Shown: in pieces, positions 18,601 through 27,485 of the stretch
Position numbering within the stretch: the stretch's first letter is position 1
Layout: the number at the start of each line of letters is the position of its first letter
NCBI RefSeq assembly: GCF_003977595.1
Contig: NZ_RYYR01000004.1
Coordinates: 62,001 to 126,000 of the forward strand
Source: Lysinibacillus antri
Lineage (GTDB): Bacteria; Bacillota; Bacilli; Bacillales_A; Planococcaceae
Direction: 5' to 3'
DNA length: 64,000 nucleotides
Position numbers and translations under genes: made by a program
Notes under the pieces: model-generated
The model's database searches: none
What the model was told of the DNA's origin: nothing
What the model saw: only the letters and a program-made list of their open reading frames with translations

Positions 18601-19289
18601 TTCAAAGTGATATGAAGCAAGAACTAGATGAATTGCTGTATTACTTAATGCAACGTGTTTACTATCGTTATCCAGATTTCTTCCGTGAAGCATACAATCC
18701 GTCTACTTTCGCTTCCATGCCTGTTCAAACAGCGTTAGAAACAGCATTAAAGGATACGTTAAGTGCATTGAAGTTTGATTTTGCCCAAGAATTACGCGTA
18801 ACGAATTTCCGTCTCGTTCAATTTATTCAAAAGAAAATTAATGAACAATTTAAAGAGGAAGTACGTTCATTAAAAGAATTGAATAATAGCTTTTCATTTA
18901 TTCCATATGAACCAAACGAATCTGATTTACTAGATTTTGACGGTCCATTTGCTGATTTTAATAAATACGCTCATGTGAAATCTTACTTTAAAAATGCAAA
19001 AGCGTTTTTCGAAAAGAATGAACGAGAGCAGTTAAAGGTTGCTTTAGAAGAAATAACGAAACCGGATGCTCAAAGCTATATGGATTTAGAAAAAGAGGAA
19101 TTGTTAAAGTGGGCAACGAACTTTATAGAAAATGAAGCAAATCATTTAAATGAATATTTATATAATCAAGCCATGAGTCAAATTGAAACAGAACGTTTAT
19201 TACTCCAAGAAGAAAGTCGTTTGGCAACGTGGAAATCAATTTATGCTGACCTATTAGAAAATGTGGGTGACCTGAAAGCACTTAAATAA
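15645..19289 (+). CDS. dynA: Double-headed bacterial dynamin DynA
   Basis: This 1214-aa protein is a tandem fusion of two dynamin units, as in B. subtilis DynA (YpbR). GTPase 1 has P-loop GHFSAGKSS near residue 56, switch VMDTPGVDSTD and NQID. GTPase 2 has GAFSAGKSS near residue 636, VDTPGADS and NAID. Long helical stalk regions lie between and after. DynA tethers and fuses membranes and protects the cell membrane against stress and phage lysis. TTG at 15645 has AAAGGGG 7 nt upstream; ATG at 15651 is an alternative with 13-nt spacing. No membrane-spanning helix is obvious, so binding is probably through paddle loops. Confidence 0.92.
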   Translation: MHMSSFEDKIHQLLKQSAIQYIIYKNNEDTERMEKLHLFARKLLQKEYVIGFAGHFSAGKSSMINALSGEDILAASPIPTSANIVKVHKSEEDFAIVYMHHEKPVKFEAGYDFKTVKELSKNGELVSQIEIGHSNSSLPLGVTVMDTPGVDSTDDAHAMSTESALHIADVVFYTMDYNHVQSELNFQFTKQLMKYNPNVYLIVNQIDKHKEQELSFEAFKQSVHQSFAAWGVEPKGIFFTSLREFDHPHNDFTTVKKIVMDSMDDWQEQLVLTAENTLKKLQSEHLTYLQEEKQNLFAEYENVLSDDEWENRQDLLEQYEKLKLQTEMFSIENWEDSFKEKRKELLNNAAIIPADFRDKLRLYLESKQPGFKVGGLFSAKKKTEEERSKRIQDVYEQFKTVLQSQIIGHMKNLMKQSLRDVGALKDDNAAQIEAMQFDVPFSLIEDQVKADALATGDALLNFANRVAEATKRYFVDATDDWKASQRTGLQDVASQLSAPVLLKLNSMSKKVNAIRSILSLDDGMQFAEKEITYPTKDVRSASKIQEQTWVNNFEQSLKEIRPFDPSMLAPKEEKVMEEVESIQSSLTLNVKGDEVVRAAIQTANSVKKVDGFEEVSNFLMKKVERLQKKDFTIALFGAFSAGKSSFSNALMGSKVLPVSPNPTTAAINKIKPVTSEHPHETADVQLKTAEQLLEDIKYSYEAIGLTIRSLEEAFNRSEEGVKVQLSDERLNVHKSFIRAFAQGFKSYESKLGETIRVNREEFEKFVAEENRSCFVDNIDFYYDCELTRMGVTLVDTPGADSINARHTGVAFDYIRNADAILFITYYNHAFAKADREFLIQLGRVKDAFELDKMFFIVNAIDLASTKEEEEEVKSYVRNELQRFGIRFPRLYGVSSLMALKEKVEQQQFASGMADFEQAFHHFLNEELASIAIQALHEEVEKTHHRFSELIHQTEENLKRKDERLEELTKLEQYVRKTYSTTSTSILQSDMKQELDELLYYLMQRVYYRYPDFFREAYNPSTFASMPVQTALETALKDTLSALKFDFAQELRVTNFRLVQFIQKKINEQFKEEVRSLKELNNSFSFIPYEPNESDLLDFDGPFADFNKYAHVKSYFKNAKAFFEKNEREQLKVALEEITKPDAQSYMDLEKEELLKWATNFIENEANHLNEYLYNQAMSQIETERLLLQEESRLATWKSIYADLLENVGDLKALK

Positions 19290-19329
19290 TCATTTAGGTT
19301 TGCACGAATGCAAAACGGGGGGATCAACA

Positions 19330-20136
19330 TTGGGGAAAGTATTTATAGAAGCAACGGAAGTGAAAGAAGGACGCTTTATCGATGCCCGCTTTCATTTACA
19401 AGAAAAAGAGTGGGGAAAAAGTGAGTTTTCGAAGGAACATATCGAAGGGGCTATTTATTGGGATATGGAACAAGATTTATCGGATCTTGCTAAACCCGAT
19501 GGACGACATCCAATGCCTTCAAAAGAACAATTACAGCAGTTGTTTGAACAATCGGGATTGACGCAGGAAGATCATATCTATATTTATGACCAAGGAGGTG
19601 CGCCTTTTGCTGCCCGCGCTTGGTGGATGTTGCAGTTTGCAAATTTTTCTAATGTATTTATTGTCAATGGAGGCTTTGAAGCATTAACTCAAGCTGGCTT
19701 TAACCGTACAAATGAAGTAACCAACTACCCAACAACAAGCTTAACAATTGATTGGCGCGATGATATTTATGCAAATCGTGAAGATGTAAAACAAATTGTA
19801 GATGGTATTGAAAAAGCGGTTCTTTTAGATGCACGTTCAGCCGTTCGATATCGTGGGGAGCAAGAGCCGATTGATAAAGTGGCGGGTCATATTCCGACTG
19901 CCATTAACTTTGATTGGGAACAATTAAAGGAAGGGAACACTTTACGTGCAAATGCCGAATTGCTCCAAAAAGTGCAAAAAAACGAGAATGTTGTCGTTTA
20001 TTGTGGTTCCGGTGTGACAGCATCCCCATTGTATGCCATATTAGCGGATGCAAATTACGAAAACTTACGCTTATATGTAGGGAGTTTTAGTGATTGGATT
20101 ACGCAATATGATGTTGAAGTAGGGGGAAATAAATAG
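19330..20136 (+). CDS. Two-domain rhodanese-type sulfurtransferase
   Basis: This 268-aa protein has two rhodanese domains: an inactive N-terminal one (opening RFIDARFHL) and a catalytic C-terminal one with Cys near residue 223 in VVYCGSGVTAS. The loop CGSGVTA is typical of the 3-mercaptopyruvate sulfurtransferase subgroup, which moves sulfane sulfur to thiols or cyanide. TTG at 19330 fits a GGGGGGA site about 6 nt upstream; an earlier in-frame start at 19300 adds no homology. It has a strong terminator of its own. Confidence 0.88.
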   Translation: MGKVFIEATEVKEGRFIDARFHLQEKEWGKSEFSKEHIEGAIYWDMEQDLSDLAKPDGRHPMPSKEQLQQLFEQSGLTQEDHIYIYDQGGAPFAARAWWMLQFANFSNVFIVNGGFEALTQAGFNRTNEVTNYPTTSLTIDWRDDIYANREDVKQIVDGIEKAVLLDARSAVRYRGEQEPIDKVAGHIPTAINFDWEQLKEGNTLRANAELLQKVQKNENVVVYCGSGVTASPLYAILADANYENLRLYVGSFSDWITQYDVEVGGNK

Positions 20137-20146
20137 TTTGAAGGTG

Positions 20147-20182
20147 AAGCGTATAATGATGAGTTATACGCTTTACTTTTAT
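20147..20182 (+). terminator. Terminator after the sulfurtransferase gene
   Basis: A 10-bp stem aagcgtataa / ttatacgctt with a 7-nt loop is followed by tacttttatt. Confidence 0.75.
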
Positions 20183-20232
20183 TCGCTAAAAATGAATGGC
20201 TATTCATTCAATTTTGAGGAGCTGAGATCAAT

Positions 20233-21057
20233 ATGCTAAAAAAATCCGTTGAGTATGGAGAAATAAACGGCGTATCATTTGCAAACGGTACGGTATCCTT
20301 CAATGCGATTACACTAAATGTCTATAGCTATATGGTGGATGGTGTACTCATCGATACGGGAGCAAAATCTTTAAAAAAGCAATTTGCACCGTTTTTATTA
20401 TCGAAGAATTATGATCAAGTTGTCATAACCCATCACCATGAAGACCATACAGGATGTGCCGCGTTAATTGAGAAAGATCGAAATATTCCTATTTATATTC
20501 ATGAAATGTCCGTAAATGATTGTCGAAAACCTTCTGATTATCCGCTTTATCGGAAGCTTTTCTGGGGGAAACGTGACCCGTTTAAAGCGAAACCATTGTC
20601 CACATCATTTTCTTCACGTACTGCAAAATGGGATGTTATTGAAACACCTGGACATGCAAAAGACCATGTTGCATTTTTAAATCGAAATACGGGTCAATTA
20701 TTTTCGGGAGACTTATTTGTCCAACCTAGAACAAAAGTCATTTTAAGGAATGAGAGCATACCACAAATTATTGCTTCTATTGAGCATGTATTGACCTTAG
20801 ATTTTGGGGAAATGTATTGTTGTCATGCGGGATTTGTCAAAAACGGAAAAAAAGCGCTCGAGCAAAAGAGGGAGTATCTATTAGAGCTTAAACAAAAGGT
20901 ACTAGACTTATATCAGAATGGAATGAACCCGAGTCAAATCCATCAAATAGTAATGAAACGGAAATATCCTATAACGAAATTATCTTTTGGCGAATGGGAT
21001 TCGATGCATATCATTACGTCTATTCTCAATGAATCAAAACAGATGATCAGTAATTAA
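20233..21057 (+). CDS. Metallo-beta-lactamase-fold hydrolase
   Basis: This 274-aa protein has the metal-binding motif HHHEDH near residues 67-72, then TPGHAKDH and SGDLF, which supply the second metal ligands; a later histidine in CCHAGF completes the site. It is of the glyoxalase II-like group of MBL-fold hydrolases, but no specific substrate can be assigned. A C-terminal helical segment of about 70 residues follows the core. ATG at 20233 has TGAGGAGCTGAG upstream. Confidence 0.85.
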   Translation: MLKKSVEYGEINGVSFANGTVSFNAITLNVYSYMVDGVLIDTGAKSLKKQFAPFLLSKNYDQVVITHHHEDHTGCAALIEKDRNIPIYIHEMSVNDCRKPSDYPLYRKLFWGKRDPFKAKPLSTSFSSRTAKWDVIETPGHAKDHVAFLNRNTGQLFSGDLFVQPRTKVILRNESIPQIIASIEHVLTLDFGEMYCCHAGFVKNGKKALEQKREYLLELKQKVLDLYQNGMNPSQIHQIVMKRKYPITKLSFGEWDSMHIITSILNESKQMISN

Positions 21058-21135
21058 AAAATATCAATTAATGTTGTAACCTTTCCCAAAACTTTACGAC
21101 TAATTTTACGTAAAGCTTTGAAAGGAGAGAAAGTC

Positions 21136-22041
21136 ATGAAAAAAACAACAGCTTTATTACTTGCGACAACAATGGTTGGAAGTATAATGCTTACACCGGT
21201 TGCGAAAGCAGAAAATGTAGAGGTAATTAGTGTAGAAGAGAGTGAGAAAGAAGTCGGAAACGTAAACTTTATTTCTGTTACGGGAACGATTACAAAAATC
21301 ACAGAAGAAAGCACTGGGAACTTCTTTGCAACGATCAAAAATGAAGATGAGGAATTTGGTTTTTACTTTAATGACGAAACGAGAATTTTTGATAATACAG
21401 GTAAAGTGACAGAGCTAAAAGAAGGGTTGAAATTTACGGCCTTTGTAGATGCGAGAAAACCAATGATTCTAATTTATCCACCGCGCTATTCACCTGAAGT
21501 GATCATTGTTCAGACAGAAGAAGCGGGAACAGTTGCTTTGGAGCAATTTGATGAAAAGTTTTTAAACAAGAAAAAAGATACGGTTATTAACATTTCAGAT
21601 GATACGGTCATTGAAGATTTATCTGGTAAATCCCTTAAAAAAGAAGCGATCGTGGATAAAGATGTACTTATTTTCTATGAAGTAGTGTTAGAGAGTTATC
21701 CAATGCAAATTGGGCCATCGAAAATCATCGTGCTTGAAAAAGAGCCAACAGCGATTGAAAAAGCCTATGCCATTGTAGAAAAAGATTTCTATGAAGTAAA
21801 TGGGGAAATGATGATCCCACTTCGATTAGTCGCAGAAACGTTAGGCTACAAAGTGGATTCTACTGGGACAGGTGCCATTGTATCAAAAGGAAATGTTAGC
21901 TTTACCATTACACGTGGAACAACTATCTATGGATACAATAAAGCATTAAGACAATTTAAAGAGACACCAGAACTACTTGAGCAATATAAAACGTATGTTC
22001 CATATGAATTTTTACAACTACTTGTAGAGCATGTGAATTAA
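21136..22041 (+). CDS. Secreted protein with copper-amine-oxidase-N-like (stalk) domain
   Basis: The 301-aa precursor has a classical signal peptide (KKTTALLLATTMVGSI, cleavage after PVAKA). A beta-rich region follows (about 35-200). A C-terminal copper amine oxidase N-terminal-like domain contains MMIPLRLVAETLGYKV. Such domains occur on many Bacillales cell-surface proteins and do not imply amine oxidase activity. The ATG has AAAGGAGAG 6 nt upstream. Function unknown; probably a wall-associated or extracellular accessory protein. Confidence 0.75.
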   Translation: MKKTTALLLATTMVGSIMLTPVAKAENVEVISVEESEKEVGNVNFISVTGTITKITEESTGNFFATIKNEDEEFGFYFNDETRIFDNTGKVTELKEGLKFTAFVDARKPMILIYPPRYSPEVIIVQTEEAGTVALEQFDEKFLNKKKDTVINISDDTVIEDLSGKSLKKEAIVDKDVLIFYEVVLESYPMQIGPSKIIVLEKEPTAIEKAYAIVEKDFYEVNGEMMIPLRLVAETLGYKVDSTGTGAIVSKGNVSFTITRGTTIYGYNKALRQFKETPELLEQYKTYVPYEFLQLLVEHVN

Positions 22042-22070
22042 TTTAAGCTCATAACTTTCATAAAATGTTG

Positions 22071-22107
22071 AAGACTAACCTTAAGAAAAAAAGGGTTAGT
22101 CTTTTTT
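22071..22107 (+). terminator. Terminator after the secreted-protein gene
   Basis: A 10-bp stem aagactaacc / ggttagtctt with an A-rich loop is followed by tttttt. Confidence 0.85.
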
Positions 22108-22245
22108 GTGTTCAAAAAGTGAATTTTTTGAAAACTTTTTCTCTAGTGAGGACAAGAAGTTTGTGAAAAGATTCATATTTTGTCTGATAAAGCAAAACGT
22201 GTAGTTTTTCACACAATTACAAGCTATATAGAAGGGATTGGAAAA

Positions 22246-22259
22246 TGTAAGCGCTACCC
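22246..22259 (+). promoter_or_regulatory. Candidate cre site upstream of malic enzyme
   Basis: TGTAAGCGCTACCC retains the TGTAAGCGCT core but is degenerate in the last positions. It lies 137 bp before the -35 box, so any CcpA effect would have to act at a distance. Confidence 0.35.
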
Positions 22260-22382
22260 ATAATTATACTAATATAATTAAATTGGGGAGAAAAAAGAAT
22301 TGTGAAAAGTTGCACAATTAATAAAAATGTTGCGCAAAGCAGTAAAATCAAGATTCTTGATGCAAATTTTCAATATTTTCTG

Positions 22383-22411
22383 TTGACTTTAATATAATAA
22401 AGCACTATGAT
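22383..22411 (+). promoter_or_regulatory. Sigma-A promoter of the malic enzyme gene
   Basis: TTGACT (22383-22388), 17-nt spacer, TATGAT (22406-22411), 45 nt before the start codon. Confidence 0.75.
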
Positions 22412-22456
22412 ACAAAAATATAAGTTATTGGTTGGATAAAGAAAGGGTGGTAGAAA

Positions 22457-23659
22457 ATGGATATTATGAAAAAGGCAATTGAGATGCACGGAGAATTTAA
22501 GGGGAAATTAGAAGTTAGGTCAAAAATTCCATTAGAAGATTCCTATGATTTAAGTTTAGCTTATTCACCTGGAGTTGCGGCTCCTTGTATTGAAATAGAG
22601 AATAATCGTTCGAAAGTGTTCGAATATACAATGAAGGGCAATCTTGTTGCAGTAGTGACAGATGGTACGGCTGTATTAGGGTTAGGTGATATTGGTCCAG
22701 AAGCGGCATTACCAGTAATGGAAGGGAAAGCATTACTTCTGAAAAGATTTAGTAATGTAGATGCGGTTCCGATTTGTTTAGATACAAAAGATGTGGATGA
22801 AATTGTGCGTACAGTAAAGGCAATTGCACCTACTTTTGGGGCAATTAACTTAGAAGATATTTCTGCACCGCGTTGTTTTGAAATTGAAGATCGTTTAAGA
22901 AGAGAATGTAACATTCCAATCTTCCATGATGACCAACATGGTACAGCGATTGTTGTTGCAGCAGGTCTAAAAAATGCCTTAAAAATTGTAGGCAAACAAA
23001 AAGAAGCTGTGAAAATCGTTATTAATGGTGCAGGGGCAGCAGGTATTGCGATATTGCGTATTTTACTACAAATTGGATTTAACAATATTGTAATGTGTGA
23101 CTCGACGGGTGTTATTTATAGTGGTCGTGAAAAAGGGATGAATCCAATTAAAGACAATATTGCACATTTAACAAATCCTGAAAACTTAAAAGGTGATTTA
23201 TCAGAGGCACTTGTTGGCGCGGATATTTTCATCGGAGTATCAGTTGCAAACCTACTGACTGAAGAACATATTAAATCAATGAATACTGATCCGATCGTAT
23301 TTGCATTAGCGAATCCAAACCCAGAAATTACGTATGATAATGCAAAAGCGTGGGGCGTTCGAGTGATTGGGACAGGCCGTTCAGATTATCCAAATCAAGT
23401 AAATAACCTTTTAGCATTCCCGGGTATTTTTAGAGGGGCGTTAGATGTTCGCGCAACGGATATTAATGAATCAATGAAGCTAGCCGCTGTAGAAGCAATT
23501 GCATCCTTAATTACAGAGGATAAGCTACATGAAGATTATATTATTCCAAAATCTTTAGATGAGCGTGTAGCACCAGCAGTAGCAAAAGCAGTTGGTAGTG
23601 CAGCAATTGATACAGGCGTTTCAGATCTCTTTCAACAACCGTTAAGCGTAGTGAAGTAA
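22457..23659 (+). CDS. NAD(P)-dependent malic enzyme (YtsJ/MaeB type)
   Basis: This 400-aa enzyme catalyses oxidative decarboxylation of malate to pyruvate. AYSPGVAAPC near residue 35, VTDGTAVLGLGDIGP, GKALLLKRF with the catalytic lysine, NLEDI, HDDQHGT and the dinucleotide loop INGAGAAG near 190 are all family hallmarks. Length and sequence match the short bacterial type such as B. subtilis YtsJ (about 410 aa) and not the long MaeA type. It is a single gene with its own promoter; AAAGGGTGG precedes the ATG. Confidence 0.92.
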   Translation: MDIMKKAIEMHGEFKGKLEVRSKIPLEDSYDLSLAYSPGVAAPCIEIENNRSKVFEYTMKGNLVAVVTDGTAVLGLGDIGPEAALPVMEGKALLLKRFSNVDAVPICLDTKDVDEIVRTVKAIAPTFGAINLEDISAPRCFEIEDRLRRECNIPIFHDDQHGTAIVVAAGLKNALKIVGKQKEAVKIVINGAGAAGIAILRILLQIGFNNIVMCDSTGVIYSGREKGMNPIKDNIAHLTNPENLKGDLSEALVGADIFIGVSVANLLTEEHIKSMNTDPIVFALANPNPEITYDNAKAWGVRVIGTGRSDYPNQVNNLLAFPGIFRGALDVRATDINESMKLAAVEAIASLITEDKLHEDYIIPKSLDERVAPAVAKAVGSAAIDTGVSDLFQQPLSVVK

Positions 23660-23759
23660 TTCTATACAAAGAAGAAGCTATCCAATAAGTGAACTGCTCA
23701 CGATTAGGTAGACAGATAAGATAATAAAATTCTGCTTTTATTCTTAAAAGTATTGTTTA

Positions 23760-23915
23760 GTGAGCGGACTTGAGCACACAAGCCGCAAAGCCACGTGTCT
23801 TTACGACTTGTCTTAGTGCTTTGTGTAAGGTACGCTCACATAGAATAACTGTTACTCATCTTTCATAATTTAGTACGCGGCTTACAGTGGTAGGCCGCGG
23901 CTTCTAACTTAAGTT
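23760..23915 (+). repeat. Structured repeat element, copy 1 of 3
   Basis: An ~80-nt imperfect hairpin bounded by gtgagcggac / gtacgctcac is followed, after ~32 nt, by a second hairpin gcggcttacagtggtaggcc. Related copies lie at 29367-29512 (minus) and 33809-33966. It fills the gap between the convergent malic enzyme and pepF genes. Confidence 0.8.
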
Positions 23916-23956
23916 GACTTCCTAAGCGTTACGTAATCACTAATTGTCTGTTTCTC

Positions 23957-25756
23957 TTATTTTCCCGCTTCAAGTTCCTTTGTTAAATCTTCTAATTCAG
24001 AAATTAACGAACCAATATAGTCGATTGTGTCACGGAGAGGTTGATCGGTTGTAATATCAACGCCGGCCATTTTAGCTAGTTCTACAGGTGATTTTGTACC
24101 ACCAGCTTTTAATACAGTTAACCATTGCTGTACAGCCACATCGCCTTCATGAAGAATACGCTGTGAAACCTGTGTAGCGATTGTAAGTCCTGCTGAGTAG
24201 GTATAAGGATATAATCCCATATAATAGTGAGGCTGACGCATCCAAGTTAATTCTGCGCCCTCAGTTATTTCTACTGTATCGCCCCAAAACTCTTCAAGTA
24301 CTGTTCGTTTTAAACTGTTTAAGATGGAGGCATTTACGCTACCGCCTTGATCAATCCGTTCATAAACCTTGCGCTGATAGGCAGCTTCTAGTAAATGTGT
24401 TACAAAGTTATGGTAGTAAGTGCGCGCTACTATAGTAGAAATAACCCAACGTTTAAATCGAGCGTCATTGGAATTGGCGAGTAAATAATTTGCCATCAAC
24501 ATTTCATTCATAGTAGAAGGTGCTTCGATAAAGTATAACGAAGGTCGAGCATTAAAAAGATTTTGCTTGGCATTTGCTAAGTAGAAATGTCCAGCATGAC
24601 CTAGTTCATGGGCAAGTACGAATACTTCATTCATTCGAGATGTCCACGATATTAATACATAAGGATGATAGCCGTATGGACTTGAACAAAAGGCGCCAGT
24701 AGATTTTCCATCGTTTTGTGCAAAATCTATCCAACGTTCATCGAAAGCGCGGTCGAGCATTTTTTGATAATCCTCACCCATAATGGAGAGCCCATCTTTC
24801 ATATAATTTCTAGACTCTTCAATTGAAATCTTTGGTTCATACGTTGGATCTAACGAAATTTTTAAATCAGCAAAGGTCATCTTTTCTAGCCCGTGTACTT
24901 GTTGCAATAGCTTTGCATAGCGTCGCATATGTGGTGCTAGTTCTTTTGTTATTAAATCGATTTGGCGATTGTAAAGCGTTCTGTCCACATCTTGGTCAAA
25001 AAGTAAGGCATCAAATACAGAATCAAATCCACGTAGATCTGCATTTGTTTTTTCTATTTTTAGATGCGTGTCATACGTTTTGGCCGTCGTATGTTGATAT
25101 TGATGTAATTTAGTTGAAAATGCGTCAAATGCTGCTCGGCGAATAGCTGTATCGCTTTCAAGCTCCCAATCTCCCTCGAAAGAATTATAGCTTAATGGAT
25201 AGCTTTTTCCATTTACTTCAAAGTTGTTAAATTGTATATCGACTAATTTTGTTGTGTTATACAGTTCATACGGTGCTTTAAACGTTGTGCCATATGCAGC
25301 CAATGCTTTTTCTGCTTCTGGATGAAGTTGATAAGGCTTTTTTTGAATTAATTTATCAATGTAAAGGGAGAATTGTGGTGCTTTGTTTTTAGTTTCTAGG
25401 AGTATGGATTCTTCTAATTGTAATAATTCGGATGTGATAAATGACAATTGTGCACTGATTTTTGCAAACGTTTGCCCAACCTTGGACGATCGCATTTGTG
25501 CATCATCATTTGTTTGGTCCACACTTATTGAAAGTTGTGCAAAACTACCAATGGGAATTAGTTTTGCATTTAAATTTTTATACGCTTCAATCACTTGTGC
25601 AGCAACAGTTGAATTGCGAATGTTTCCTTTAAATGTTTCTTCTATTATGGTTGCTTCATTGATCGCTTTACTAATGGCATCCTCGAATTGATCTTCGTTT
25701 TGAAATAGGGCAGACAAATCCCACGTCTCTTCAATAGGCACTTCATTTCTTTTCAA
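23957..25756 (-). CDS. pepF: Oligoendopeptidase F (M3B family)
   Basis: This 599-aa cytosolic zinc peptidase has the gluzincin motif HELGHAGHF near residue 383 and the downstream EAPSTMNE segment that supplies the third zinc ligand. The N-terminal 200 residues form the helical M3B lid, beginning with EETWDLSALF. The family cleaves peptides of about 7-17 residues. Translation starts at TTG (complement of 25754-25756) with AAGGAGG about 8 nt upstream. Length is normal. Confidence 0.93.
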   Translation of the reverse strand: MKRNEVPIEETWDLSALFQNEDQFEDAISKAINEATIIEETFKGNIRNSTVAAQVIEAYKNLNAKLIPIGSFAQLSISVDQTNDDAQMRSSKVGQTFAKISAQLSFITSELLQLEESILLETKNKAPQFSLYIDKLIQKKPYQLHPEAEKALAAYGTTFKAPYELYNTTKLVDIQFNNFEVNGKSYPLSYNSFEGDWELESDTAIRRAAFDAFSTKLHQYQHTTAKTYDTHLKIEKTNADLRGFDSVFDALLFDQDVDRTLYNRQIDLITKELAPHMRRYAKLLQQVHGLEKMTFADLKISLDPTYEPKISIEESRNYMKDGLSIMGEDYQKMLDRAFDERWIDFAQNDGKSTGAFCSSPYGYHPYVLISWTSRMNEVFVLAHELGHAGHFYLANAKQNLFNARPSLYFIEAPSTMNEMLMANYLLANSNDARFKRWVISTIVARTYYHNFVTHLLEAAYQRKVYERIDQGGSVNASILNSLKRTVLEEFWGDTVEITEGAELTWMRQPHYYMGLYPYTYSAGLTIATQVSQRILHEGDVAVQQWLTVLKAGGTKSPVELAKMAGVDITTDQPLRDTIDYIGSLISELEDLTKELEAGK

Positions 25757-25879
25757 TCTAATATCCTCCTTTTACAGGGGGGTGTTTCATTAAGTGGCCC
25801 TGTATTTTTTTATTACGAGTTTCGAAATAAATTGTATCATACAATCAAGAAATAGAAAATTCAAAAATTTAAATTAATA

Positions 25880-25918
25880 AAAAAGAAAACCGAATTCTAA
25901 AAGAAGAATCCGGTTTAA
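25880..25918 (-). terminator. Terminator of gdhA
   Basis: Read on the minus strand, aaaccggattctt pairs with agaattcggttt (small bulge), followed by tcttttttatt. It lies 22 nt after the gdhA stop codon. Confidence 0.8.
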
Positions 25919-25939
25919 AATGAAGAATTTATTTATTGA

Positions 25940-27313
25940 TTAATATACGCCTTCACTAATCATTCCATTTGCAACTTTTACGAAACCTGCAATGTTTGAA
26001 CCAACAACTAGATTTCCTGGTTGTCCGTATTTCTCTGCAGCTTCTTTGCTCTCAGCGAAGATTGATCGCATAATGTTATGAAGTTTTTCATCCACTTCAT
26101 TGAATGACCAGTAGTTACGGCCAGAGTTTTGCGCCATTTCTAAAGCAGATACAGCTACACCACCTGCATTTGCAGCTTTAGCTGGTCCGAATAATACTTT
26201 ATTATCTAAGAAGACATTGATTGCTTCAAGGTTTGATGGCATGTTTGCACCTTCAGCCACAACTTTTACACCGTTTTCTACTAATGTACGAGCAGAATCG
26301 CCGTCAATCTCATTTTGAGTTGCACATGGTAACGCGATATCGCAAGGAATTGACCAAATACCGTTACAACCTTCTGTATAAGTTGCATTTGGACGGTAAT
26401 CCACATAAGTTTTAATACGGTCACCTTTAACTTCTTTAATTTCTTTTACAACTTTTAAATCGATACCTTCTGGATCGTAAATGTAACCATTTGAATCTGA
26501 GCAAGAAACAACTTTTGCTCCTAAGTGTTGTAATTTTTCGATTGCATAAATTGCTACGTTTCCTGAACCAGAAACGACAACTGTTTTATTTAAGAATGAT
26601 TCACCTGCATCACGTAACATTTCGCCAACGAAATATACTAAACCATAACCAGTTGCTTCTTTACGAGCAAGTGAACCACCGAAACCAGGAGTTTTACCAG
26701 TTAAAACACCCGCTTCGTGCGCACCGCGAATACGTTTGTATTGTCCATAAAGATAGCCGATTTCTCTTCCACCAACACCGATATCACCTGCAGGAACATC
26801 GACATCTGGACCGATGTGACGGTATAATTCTGTCATGAATGCTTGGCAGAAACGCATAATTTCTGAATTTGATTTACCTTTAGGGTTAAAATCAGAACCG
26901 CCTTTACCACCGCCGATTGGTTGACCAGTTAATGAGTTTTTGAAAATTTGTTCAAATGCTAAAAATTTCATAATTGACTCATTTACTGTTGGGTGGAAAC
27001 GTAACCCACCTTTGTAAGGACCTACTACGTTGCTAAATTGTACACGGTAACCACGGTTTACTTGAACTTGGTTTTGGTCATCTTGCCAAGCTACTCGGAA
27101 AGATACGATGCGATCTGGTTCAACGATACGTGATAAAATGTTGTGTTCAATATATTCTGGATGTTGTTCAAACACTGGTACTAATGAAAGGAAAATTTCT
27201 TCCACAGCTTGTAAGAATTCTGATTGGTGTCCGTTCTTTTGTTTTAATTGTTCGAATACTGAATCAATGTAGTTTTGTGCAGCTGATTTTTGGTTAATTA
27301 CTTGTGTCGTCAT
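25940..27313 (-). CDS. gdhA: NADP-specific glutamate dehydrogenase
   Basis: This 457-aa enzyme makes glutamate from 2-oxoglutarate, ammonium and NADPH. Markers are VGPYKGGLRFHP, the catalytic lysine region QPIGGGKGGSDFNP, PAGDIGVGGREIG, and the Rossmann loop SGSGNVA. Length and the N-terminal helical segment fit the ~450-aa hexameric NADP-dependent (GdhA) type and not the ~420-aa catabolic RocG/GudB type. GGAGGT lies 7 nt before the ATG. The upstream region shared with the divergent yqxD-dsdA pair carries a palindrome that may be an operator. Confidence 0.93.
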   Translation of the reverse strand: MTTQVINQKSAAQNYIDSVFEQLKQKNGHQSEFLQAVEEIFLSLVPVFEQHPEYIEHNILSRIVEPDRIVSFRVAWQDDQNQVQVNRGYRVQFSNVVGPYKGGLRFHPTVNESIMKFLAFEQIFKNSLTGQPIGGGKGGSDFNPKGKSNSEIMRFCQAFMTELYRHIGPDVDVPAGDIGVGGREIGYLYGQYKRIRGAHEAGVLTGKTPGFGGSLARKEATGYGLVYFVGEMLRDAGESFLNKTVVVSGSGNVAIYAIEKLQHLGAKVVSCSDSNGYIYDPEGIDLKVVKEIKEVKGDRIKTYVDYRPNATYTEGCNGIWSIPCDIALPCATQNEIDGDSARTLVENGVKVVAEGANMPSNLEAINVFLDNKVLFGPAKAANAGGVAVSALEMAQNSGRNYWSFNEVDEKLHNIMRSIFAESKEAAEKYGQPGNLVVGSNIAGFVKVANGMISEGVY

Positions 27314-27420
27314 TTTGTTACCTCCAAATTGTTTTGTTGAATGTATCGTATTATGATTTTTCTAACAATTCAATAAAGATTTTTGGTCACATTTTGGTGT
27401 AAACTAAAAAATGGTTATAT

Positions 27421-27450
27421 TTGTTAGAAAATATATTTTTCTAATATAAT
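27421..27450 (+). promoter_or_regulatory. Promoter of the yqxD-dsdA operon with palindrome between -35 and -10
   Basis: TTGTTA (27421-27426), 18-nt spacer and TATAAT (27445-27450). The spacer is almost exactly the palindrome TTAGAAAA-tatat-TTTTCTAA (27424-27444). A further inverted half site TTTTCTAAC lies at 27357-27365 near the gdhA start. Confidence 0.6.
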
Positions 27451-27485
27451 AATTTTAAGCGATTTTCGATAGGAGGAGAAGAGCT

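Larger units (their letters stand above)
22108..22456. other. Regulatory leader region of the malic enzyme gene
   Basis: This 349-bp AT-rich gap contains no gene. It holds a cre-like site at 22246, a consensus promoter at 22383-22411, and two tgtgaaaa-type blocks (near 22161 and 22301). Two copies of cacaatta (22212, 22314) are also visible, which may be further binding sites. Confidence 0.6.
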
